The position numbers and the translations under genes are program-made. Shown piece after piece: positions 43,901 to 55,900 of a stretch of DNA of 64,000 nucleotides; position 1 is the first letter of the stretch; every line of letters begins with the position of its first letter. The notes beneath the pieces were generated by a model. That model did not search any database, was not told the origin of the DNA, and saw only the letters and a list, made by a program, of their open reading frames with translations. The DNA is taken from positions 26,707,666-26,771,665 of the forward strand of contig NC_092579.1 of the NCBI RefSeq assembly GCF_037975245.1. Reading direction: 5' to 3'. Origin of the DNA: Apostichopus japonicus. Lineage: Eukaryota > Echinodermata > Holothuroidea > Aspidochirotida > Stichopodidae.

Positions 43901-46900
43901 GCTGGTCTTAACCTCCCTTTTTTCTCAAATTTTCTATATTTGGAGTGTCCAACGTCACTCGTTGATTGGTTTTACAATATGAGATCATACTAGCAGTGAG
44001 GAATCTTTAAACAAGGTGCATCTCCCTAAAACGTAAAGACGGCATGCAGCATCACTTACTACAGTTGGCGATACCACACTCCTCCCCCGGAGCCGACAAG
44101 ATTGCATATTGGTGTTCGAAACGACAAACTGAGTTGATCCTCTTCACGATTGCGAGGACTGTCCTGCAATACAAGGCCTTGGCAAGACTAGCAGCATTTA
44201 AATTGGCCTGAAAATAAAGGAATGCAGATAACCATCTATAGATTTAGAGGTGGCAAAGAGTGAAGTAAGAAATTAAGTATAATGTAGTATTAAACAAACA
44301 AAAATCCCTCTGCCCCTCTCTCTTAATCATTTTGGGGACAAACGGGGAGAAAAAAAGAAAGAAACAGGAAATGAATCTTCACAAGAAGAATAACTTATGC
44401 AAACAGATGAAGTTAATTTCAATAAATATACAAGGTCACTCAAAAATGAAGAATAATCTATGGTTTGATCTCTTCTTATCAAATAAAACATGGGAAACTT
44501 AAAAAAAAAACATTATTAGAGAGCAAAAGGGGAAAGTTTTATGTAACTGTCAACAATAACCGTATCCACCATTATGTTTTCATCACACTGTAGTCACTCT
44601 TTTGTTATTTGGGATAAATTGGAGATAACCGAAATGTTTCCACATAAAAAAACAGACAGAACATAAAGACACAGAACATAAAGACATAACATACAGACAT
44701 AGAACATAAAGACATAGAACATAAAGACACAACATACAGACAGAACATAAAGACACAGAACATAAAGACATAACATACAGACATAGAACATAAAGACATA
44801 GAACATAAAGACACAACATACAGACAGAACATAAAGACACAGAACATAAAGACATAACATACAGACATAGAACATAAAGACATAGAACATAAAGACACAA
44901 CATACAGACAGAACATAAAGACACAGAACATAAAGACATAACATACAGACATAGAACATAAAGACATAGAACATAAAGACACAACATGCAGACAGAACAT
45001 AAAGACATAGAACATAAAGACATAGAACATAAAGATATAGAACATAAAGCACAGATATCAACATATTTAATGTGAAATAAAAACATTGTCATTTAGGAAA
45101 CATATGTTTTGTCAATTTTTTTTATCTTTATTTCCAAAACATTTCTACGATTTCAGTTATTGATTCTCTGTGCACAATGATGTTCTCCAGCGTTGTTGCC
45201 GATGTACTGTTTACAAAATCTCCTCTTCAAAAGTATCATGATCGATATTGTAGTTCTCACACCAATGGAAAATTGTTTGCATTTGAACGTAAAAGGAAAG
45301 TAAATGGTGGAAAACAGGGACACCATCTAAGAATGAGATGTCTTTATAAGACAGTCTTAATACCTTCTTAGCATCACAGAGTGTTTTGATGGCCTGGTCT
45401 TTATGTACATGTGTTCTTGAGGTAAGTGCGTGGTACAGGCTGACTCCAGATATTCCCAACAGCGAAGAAACAAACTTGATTTCTGGAAGACAGATGCAAT
45501 ACAACAAATATTAGCAATACATTCTTGAACAGTGCAGAAAAATCCTGCTACGTCGGTGCAAAAGGTACACGCTACTTTTGGAGCAGCTGTAACAACCGAC
45601 ATCTTAAATAGTGGTCTGAAAATACTGATCAACAGAAACAAACAGCAGTACAAGTCTTGATGTATTTTGTAACTTATAAATGTAAATTTCATAAGTTTTC
45701 CCTTCCCTATTACTTTACATATCTGGCTATAGTATTAGCTGCAGTAATTCTGTTCACACTCACCACAAAACTATAAAAGCTCTCATTCTTTAAACGTACC
45801 AGAATATCAAAGTATTGCTTTGTTTTTAACATGATTGGCGATGCCAGTAGCTGCAGTAATTCTGCTCATACTCACCTTCATTGCCATTCATGTCCAACTC
45901 GTAACCACCGTTATCTTGGAACTCGAGATTCCTCAAGAGGAGGACAGCACTGAGTACCCTCATGACATCCATGAACTCTATCCCCAGGTTGTATAGAGCA
46001 CTCTGACAAAAATAGAAGCAATAACAATGGTAAAATTAAAATATAAGTAACTAAAAAATATCAACATTTCATACTTGTACTTCATAACCACCTCAAGCCA
46101 GACAAAAATGAAAGTATTATTCATAAAATAAAATGCAAGCCATAGTAAGAAAAAGAAGAGTTTATAAGGAGAGTCATATAATTTTTACTTTCTCATTTTC
46201 TCATATTTCCTCATTTTCCTTGATCTTTCTAATTTTCTGATTTATTTTTGAACTGCATTTATTTCTTGGATTTAGGTCTTTTCACACTTCATGGGAGAAA
46301 CTATTTTGGACTCAAGAAATCAAGAGAATTCCTCAGAGCACAAGCTTAGCCTAAATGGATGGATAAGCAATTTTAATCCAATTTTTGGGTAATCTTCTGT
46401 AAAAGTTACTCATACCAAATTTTTACAACAAAGGAGGCTCCTAGTCTTAAGTTTTCTCTGATGCGAGTGATCCACAAACAACCGCATCATCTCGTGCCAC
46501 GGTAGAGTGAATACAGCCAATGACAAGTCAAGCCTGCTAATTTAACCTTAGCTATAAAGCTATAACTTTCACAAAGTTAGCTGTGAATGGAATCAACACA
46601 GCATGCATGCTGCAAGGCTTCACAATTTGGGCTCAAAATCTGTCCTCTGTGACTATGTGAGCTTATTCTTGCACTTGGATAACCATACATCATGGGGAAA
46701 AGAAGTTAGAACATGGAATAATGCAATGTCAACAGTTAATCTGGAAAGTCGTCTTGGTTCAGCAAGAGAGCAAGTGTTACATGGTAGCAGCAGTGGGATA
46801 ATGTGACAGCAGTGAGGCTCTTAACAGTTAATCTGGAAAGTCATCTTGGATCAGCAAGAGAGCAAGTGTTTCATGGTAGCAGCAGTGGCATAACAAGACA

Positions 46901-49900
46901 CAGTGAGGAAAACTGATACCATCAGATTTTCCCCCACTTATTATGCTTTTTTTTCCATTTGATTGCTGTGTCAGAGTTGAAATGAATGAACTATGATGAT
47001 GTCACATGAACAATATTAAAATACAAACAGCCAATGAACATTCACATTGTAAATCCACTCACCCTAAAACATTCAAACTGTATTCTAAGGTAGTCGACAT
47101 CATCGCTCTTCGATGCTGAAAGACATCTCAGACTAGAAGCAGTACAACCCTTCAGATGGAGCTTAACTACAGAAAAAAAACAAAAAACAGACACGATAAA
47201 AAACATGGTGAGAGATATTCTCATAGCAATGAACAAAACAAAACTTTCCCTCTTAAAGCTAACAAGAAGTGATTGGGGCACTAAGATAAACATGTGAGGA
47301 CCTCACATATTCTCATAGCCGTAGTAAGAGTTAAAAGATGACCCCCTCTTCATCTTATACTGACTAGCATAAAGGTTTGAAGCATTCAAGACTGAATGAC
47401 TTACTTCTCCTGTTAGATCGAATGAAGCAAAAATTGACAATCCTTTGAGCCCCCCAAACAGCCATCCACGAACAATTCCACTAAACCACTTCAGGGCCTT
47501 CAATTTCAAAATTCTCCATAAATTGCTGTAACCTAGTAATTTAAAAATCTTCAAGTGTTTGACATTAAAAGGGTACTTAATTAAGGTGGGTATTTTGTCA
47601 TTAAAAAAATATATAAAAAAATATTAATATAGTGAAAAACAAAACATTCTTGTCTTTTGAGCTTCTCGGAACTGAAGACTGATGGATGTGCATTGTTGGT
47701 AAAGCAGGCAAAGTGTCTCTCTTGTATGACAGCACCGAAGACCCGAGGCTGTAACTCTTGCTAGATTTTAACATGCAGTGAAGCACATCGAAGCTGACAA
47801 TGTGGACTGCCAATCACAGTCATGCATCAGCAGACTTCATTTTATTACCCAGACTTAAGGGATGGCAGCGTTACACGGTTTATTGTGACGAAAATCATTT
47901 CTGAAAGGTAAAGATCGGATTTCACAGCAGCTTGCCTTCCGCTAAAATTACCTCGGCGAGAGGGGGTTAGGATCACCAGGGTTATAAAGAAATCTGCACA
48001 AACTGTTTCTGACAAGCCAAAATTTATTATTTCCACTTCTATTTTGGACTTTTGACTGCTTTAGCTGTTGGAATAAAGTACTAGCAGCTGTAACATGGAG
48101 TTTCAATCTGGTGATATGTATACCATGCGTGGAGAGAAGCTGTGGTTCACCTTTATAGTCCACTAATTTTGTGGATATTATATGCAGTGATCCGAACTGA
48201 CACAATATTCCACCCAACAGAAAACACAGTTTGAATTAACTTTTCCCCGCCCCTTTCCCCCGCCCCTGCCCCCCCGTCCCCCCCCCACGTTGTTACCTGC
48301 TGTATAAAATGTCTTTTTGTGAATTGACAGTACTACTTAATTAGTTCTCTGTTCAGGCTCTTATAACATTATGTAAATATATACCAAAAAATTATTTTAA
48401 AGACACTTGAATAGTTAATAGGAAGGGTGAGGGGAAGTGGACCCTATTACAGCGCCTTATCAACAACAGTCACCAATCACTGATCAAAACCAGATCTCTG
48501 CACATCTGTATATTTTGACTGTCGATATATAAGTGTTTCCCCGATAGTTTTATTTGACATGAAGGACTTTAATATTTCTTTCATATTACTTTATCAACCA
48601 ATCAGGGTGAGGCACTAAGATAGAGATGACTCTATCAACCAATCAGGGTGAGGCACTAAGATAGAGATGACTCTATCAACCAATCAGGGTGAGGCACTGA
48701 GATAGAGATTACACTGAGGGCATCGGGGGAGTAGTGACTAAGGTAGAGGGCAGTGGGGAGAGGTGGGGGGTTAAGGATCTACTTAAAGAGTCTCACCTTT
48801 TTCTTCAGGTGTGAGCCCGACCACCATCTGTTTGAGGATTTGAAAGTTACTTTCATCGGATCGTTGGCTGACAACCCTGCACTGGTCCATCCAGAGAGGG
48901 TGGAAACGAATTCTATCCAGGCCCTTACTAGATATCCCAACCTCTGTTACGCAACCCTGCAAATAAAATTAACATAATCGATCAATCGATGTTAAAAGCT
49001 GGCAAAAAGTAAAACTCCAAGTTTAAATGCTTAAAACAAATTCTTCTTTTCATGTAGAAATCACAACTGATTTAAATGCCAGCCATATGCTACTCAGGTC
49101 AACAATTTAAATCAATCATAATATTAAAAACAAAATAGAAAAAAAAACAATGCTAGAACTTCACTGCCACAACTTGCAACAACAGTACCCCTGCAGTTTA
49201 CCTAATTGTATATCCCCATAATATATGAGGGAAAAATTATAAACAGAACTCTGGTTAAAAACTTGAGAACCTACCATTCGCGTAGCACTTGGATTGGACT
49301 GTGTCTTGACGGAACAGAGCGCCCTCAGGACATGGCTGGCTGCGGTGAGAAGCTATGCGATACAATGAAGAAAACCAACAAGAGTGTTAACACGGTATGT
49401 GGTGAACAACCACACAATTCACTGACAGACATCTCGACAGGGGATTCCCCCGAAGGTAAAAATAGGAACTGATGGGGTGAAACATAGCCCAAGGGGGAGG
49501 GGGGCGGGTGGTTCTTATGAGGGTTGATAAGGTCAGGGTAATTTCCCTTGTATGAGAGTCGCTTTATATTCACTGTCAATGGCCAGGTGAAAATCTTCAG
49601 TTGGTATAAGTGGAATAAAGGTGGATATGTGGTTAATATATGACCTGATGGAAAACTTTCAGTGGTTGATTACTGCTTGCCTCAAAAAATTATTACCATC
49701 ACATTTTCTGTGTTGTCACCCCTTTGTTGACTGAAAAGTCTGTAATAGGAAATTTGGGGAAATCTTCAAATGCTTGTGGAATATGTGGCATCCTCTGTCT
49801 AAATTTGGTGTTGCCATAAAAGTTTGAAGTAACCAATTGGAAAATATCCTTCAAAGATTTCATAGCAGATAGTAATATTTGTAGCAAGCAGGCTCATCGT

Positions 49901-52900
49901 CAAACTCAGACAACAATTCTTCAAACGCTGAAACTTTGAAACTTCTTGATCAATTTACAATCATAATTCAAGCAAAAGATGTAGCCATGATATTATGGAA
50001 TACAGACTTGTTATCCCTTTTTGAGATTGTGACTAAAAGCAAAGCAATTGTGGCATGATTATAGAAAAAGAAATAGAAAAAGCAAAATATAAATTCACTT
50101 TAATATCTTCTTGTGACTATTGAAAAACTTCACTGCTAACACAAAACGTGATTACTTAACACTCAAACACACCTACAAAATTTGCATACTACAACAGCAT
50201 GTTTAATGATCAAATTCTGGTCGGTTGATATTATTTTCATTTTTGTTTGTGTTCTCTTTTCAGTGGCGATAGTTGAAAATCTCCCTTTTGAAACCTTCCT
50301 TGGAATTCTTTCATGATTATTAAGTTACCTTGAATGACTCTGAATCTGACCCTTCACCTTTGAGGTCGTAGATCTGCCTCAGGAATAACTGCGAGGTGTA
50401 ACTTTTACCACTCCCACTCTCTCCGCTGCAGGAAAAGAAAAACAAAAACATTTGGTAACATCATCATCATCAATATCCAACACAAATGTATTAAAGGTTT
50501 CTATATCCCAGAGGCAAGATAACTAAAAAGAAGTGTTGTAACATTTTTGCAGGCATTTGGATTCATGTAGCTTGATAACACACCCACCCATACATATAGT
50601 AGTACAAGGGAGTTAGTTGTTCCATAAAAAACTCCCTGGTAGTACATAATCAGGTAAGGCAAGACCAGCAATGTTGGTTACTGCATCCAAAACTCATAGA
50701 AAAGAAATTATTCCAAACCAGAAAATTTTCAAACTTTTGACAGTCAGAAACGGTATGATATATAAGCCACAGGTGATGTATGTGATGGGGTAAATGTAAC
50801 TTATCCAAATGTTCCATGTTGTAGAAGTGGTATACATTAAAGCAAAATTATCCTACTGTAATGTTGCATATATATGTTGCAATGCTATCTCATTGCAACA
50901 TTGCTATGTTAGATGATTGGGACTGGTTGCTAGGGATGAGTTGCTCAATAAACTCACCGGTGTTAGTGATACGGACGACATACCTAGGTTTCTTCGTCTA
51001 CTCGTTATTTAAATTAGCTACATTTAGAAAAGAAATACAGAACACAACACCTCTGCTCCTTTTCCAGTTTATGCAGTCATTGCTTCACTTATATGACTCT
51101 TCTGTAGAGAGAGGGAGGGCATGAGGGGTGGGAAGGAGGAGGGGGCACATGGGGGAAGTTATAAAGGGGGAAACACTGAATTGTTGTCTTGCCTGGCTGG
51201 ATCAATTAATAATCTGGTTAGAGTGTTCACTCCTTCACTTGATTGCTATTTCACCCTTCAGATCAATTGCATATGGGACAGTGTGTTTCATTCTCAGCCC
51301 TCCCTAGGAACAAGAGTGACCTCAAAACCACCCAGGAGGTTGTCAAACATAAGAGGGTCTCCCTCTTATCTTTGAACCTTAGATGAAACATCTGGGTAGA
51401 TGTACCCCCAAGGCCTGTCACATAGCTACATGAGTATGTTTCACATTAAGCAGATTTCCAATGGCTTTACACAAAGTTAAAAGCAGGTCACACAGAGGGC
51501 CTGATAATAACTCAAAGATTTTGTTGGAAAACTTTGTCCACATTAAGTCAAGGCTAAGTCAAAAGATTTTCACCAAGTAAAAAAATGTGTTGGTGATTCT
51601 TCTTCTGTGACCACTGTAAGATGCCAAACATGTTTAAGGTCTCTCCTGTGGTTAGTGACATGAGTATGAAGGGGTTTTTTTTGGCAATGGTTTGTAAGTG
51701 TTGTGTCATGTACTATTCACATATGTCTTGTTAAGTTTCATTTCAAAAGCTTTTACCGGATTTAATCATTCCTGTAGCTATTTTTGGTAGACCATGGTTT
51801 ATTTTTTTTTCAGGTATTTATTCTTAAATCAAAATGGATGTATAGAACCACCTGATTCTCATAAAAGTATGAACATAATCTACATTATTGTTAGTGTATG
51901 GACTTGCCACTACTTAACTGGTCTAGGAACCCAATTATAATCAACTTTCATCCCGGCTGGAAAAAAAGAAAAAGTTTACACCCGCCAAATGTCAACTGTC
52001 AATGTAATTTGATTTTCAATGTTGTATACATCCTTTGGGAATGTAAGTATCAAATATTGGTTGAAAGGAGCCCTTCACATTCTCCCATTTTTTTTCTTTC
52101 TTTTATTCATCTTTGATGTTCCCTTCAGTGAGCATTTTACTTCCATGCACCCTCAAAGCATTTCCACTTACTGACACATTTGAATTGACTAGCTGATAGT
52201 AATCCTGAGGGTTTTAAATTCCACCGGAAATTAGAACCTTTGAAAACTGTAAGCAACTTTTATCCTAAGATTTCAGTTCAATGCTGTTGATTTTTAGAGG
52301 CCTTTTGAATTGATCAACCTAAACCATCCACCCAAAACTATTGGGTTCTTGTACTAAATATGTGGAAGCCACATGCCAAATATGAGAACTGCAGAAGTTA
52401 CCCATCTCAAGATATCTAGTTTAGAAGCTAGGGCATCTCAAATATACATACACACGCCAACTTAACTGCATCTAGGAAACTTGCCTGCCTGTGGCAAGTA
52501 ACCAAAAATGTCAAAATTAAAGGCAAACAGGTACATTAATAAAGTCACAGAACTAAACCAGACTGAGAACCTACGCTATGTCAATTTGTACTTATTCTAA
52601 TGAATGTCACATTAGTCATCCTTTTTACCAAGCCCATTAACAATCATTACTTCATACTTTGTTTTTAACATGCGTGGATGGTAATACTAATCGGTAAGTA
52701 TTAACCAAGAACACATTCTATTACTATTAGCACTAACCGAGAGCAAAAATTGAATGCCCTTGAGTCCCAAGTAATCAATGATTTCACATTTTAGTCAGGT
52801 TTCCCATTCTTGAAATGCCTCTCATTACGACCTTAATGACTGTACAATCTCTTCAAGCATACACGTATTCAATTAACCATGGGATATACTTACTACAGGA

Positions 52901-55900
52901 TGATTGCTTGAGATGATCCTTTGTCATGTAAATTATTAACGACATTGCTAGCTAATTGGCTCAGTGGGAGATTCTGTCCAAGCTGAGAGTACTGGAAGGC
53001 TTGCTGGATTGGTATCCCTCGATGAGGATTGAAAGTGAGCAGTACTGGACCGACACGAGTCTGCGGATGGAGGAGAACGTAAGAATTAGTTTAATTTGGT
53101 CAGTCCGTCCCAAATAAATGCTAACAAACTCACAAAATGGGCATTCACATATGAACTTCCAGAAAACATTTTACTGTATCCATGAAAGCATTATAATAGC
53201 TGAACACTTAATAGCCTAAATATCTCTCATTATCTAAATTACTAAACAGTCCTCCATATCTGGGAATAAATTACAAACATAACGAGTTACAAGCTTACCT
53301 GTCTCCCCGCAACTTTAACACTCTCAGTCCCTTGCCTAGAGTGAACAGGTTTTCTTTTAGCACTGTATGATCTCTATGATAGGACCCTCCCAGTGAATGA
53401 CCTATCCTTCCCATTCCTCCACACATAGTGCTTGAAATGGGTTTTTTCAAAATTATCAAATATCAAAATTATCTCTTCCTCAGTTATTGTTATCCACAAA
53501 CATTTTACCGTCACCGAAAGAGAATTAAGTGTTACCTCTTTTTACGGGCTGATATAAAAGCTCATTACCTAAAATTAACAGTCCTCCATGTCTGGGAATA
53601 ATATGGAACGTCAAAGCCACAAAGTTCTTTTGGAAAAACTTTAGCACTTTCTAGCAATCTCACAAAGATTATTCCTTGCGACATTCAATTACGATGCAAT
53701 GATCATAAACATCATAAAAGGCACCTACCTATCAGCACTATTCTGCTCATATGAACGGAATGATAGAATAGTTTAACCGACCCTAACACAGTGCAACTAT
53801 ACATCATTTTCTAATGACCTTTACATACATTGCTTCTGAGGTGTTGACCTCATGGTGACCTAACAGTGTTAGACTACAAGTAGTCCAGTCACTTTCAATG
53901 ATCGCCTTCTGATATTTTCTCCTCAAGTCGCACCAAATAAATGTGGCATAGAAATGCTGTACAACCCTGACAACTGTAATGTAAAATCGACTTTTAGTGG
54001 GCCATAGCATGTCAAAATTTATGTTGAGGTTATATACAATCACCCGTTAAACACACGAGACATTCAGTTATGCACAGAGCCTCGTAAAATTACAATAACG
54101 AAAAGGAAATAATTGGAAACCTGTTTGAAATAGCATGTATATCCTCATCCTATTGAATAGGGTAGAATGTCTCTTAAAATGCTGATGCTTTTTCCTATTT
54201 CTGGGAAACTAAGAGCCACCTATCGGGTGATTTATACTGTTTTACGATGCCTCTAACGGCTATTGACACAGAGTCCCAGAAACCGCGAGACTACGAAAAG
54301 GACTCTTCGTGTTTAAACTTGAAGAAGTTGACATCTATTCCTGTCAGTCTCTGCTTAATTGGTTGTGCTTCAACTGTTCTCCTCCAGGAAAGTGAGACTA
54401 CTTCTCGACACTTAACATCTCGCTGGGAGGCCCTATGAACATTTCCGCTTTAAACTTTAATAACTTTAAATTTTCCTGGACCACATTAAACAAATCTAGG
54501 GATCTAGAAACTACGGACAAAGGAGAACATCTTATAGAATCATGTCACTTTTACCCATCTGAGCGACGAGTTATAAAGCAAAAGAATTCAGCTCATTTCA
54601 ACCTTAACCTAAGGAATAGAATGCTATACACATTTGCTCAAAAAAAGGTTTGAATTTGTGAATTCTGAGGTGCTCACTGCAATATTATGTTCTTTTCTAT
54701 AATTTTGTGTGTGCGTGTGTCATTGTGCCTTCTCCTCAATGTGTTCTTCACACCTTATTATATATTATATTTTCCTAGTTTAGACTTATTTTTACGTATC
54801 AATTTATACTAACTACTCTCCTCTTGAATCATTGCTTTTCTGTATCTATATCTTGAGCCTCAAAACAAACCGTGAAATAAAATTTTTGAGAATGTGTAAA
54901 AAGCCTTTTCAATTAAGTGATATAGCAACTTCATGTATTTTATGTTATGTAGCATTACCCTTCTTTTAGAACTTTAAATCCTGATGGTTATAATAATTAA
55001 ATCAATTTTGTATTTTTTTTTTTTTTTAAATATATTTACAGACATTTCAGGTCCTAAAATTTGTTCAATAGAATGAACTCATTTTAACAGGATGCGAAAC
55101 TAGATAAAGCTCTTCTTTAAACACATGCATCAATATTCTCCTCTGTAAGATTTTTGTTTCCGTTTTAAAACCATTTTATTTTGCCGTTTTTTTAAGTGTG
55201 TAACGATAAGGATCTCCACTGAAACACTTTCACATTTCTTTTTTCCCCATCCAGCTAAAACTAGGAAGCAAGCAACCTTTTGTGACTAATGATGTACAAA
55301 AGCCTATGACTTTGACATCTGGGGATTATCGAGAACCCATGTGACCTGCTCTCATTCATTTTAATACAAAGTGTGGAAGACTACAGTACTCAATGCATCT
55401 CCATCCACTTTATGTATAATGTATGTATTCCATGCAATCAGCACAACTCCCCAGATGACACTACACCTTAAATCAGCTCCACTTAATCCGATCTGAAAAT
55501 CACAAGTGAGTAATTCAAGCTCATCAAAGAAGTTCTTCTCCTTCTTCTTCTCTTTTCAGGTTTTAGCAGCGGCCGAGTAGCGCCGTCATTAACGATCTAC
55601 GTTCATTATGCATTAATTATACAAGTCCATGTCTATTCCTGGCATTGCATTGCTATGCATGTTTTTTCGAGGATTATGACGCAGCCATGCATTTCATTAC
55701 TTTTAATCCCACCGTGGTAATGAGTTCGGCCGTGTGAATAGTTAATAAACCTGTTGTCATCAAGCAAATACCAATCTCGCTGGTAAGAAGAGAATCGTCA
55801 AAGTCCTCCTTGAGAGCACTCTAGAGATCACTGAACCTAACAGACTTGTCAGAAACCAAGAACCACTAGGAAGACCGCCAACATGCACTCAGGCAACCAC

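Noticed and set aside
44583-45092. Three long overlapping Cys/Tyr/Leu-rich minus frames
   Set aside because: Product of the 84-bp repeat; all three frames are equally open.
49275-49338. Apparent frameshift in myosin exon d using the acceptor ccgcag
   Set aside because: The upstream acceptor gcatag gives 26 codons in phase 0 with both neighbours, so there is no lesion.
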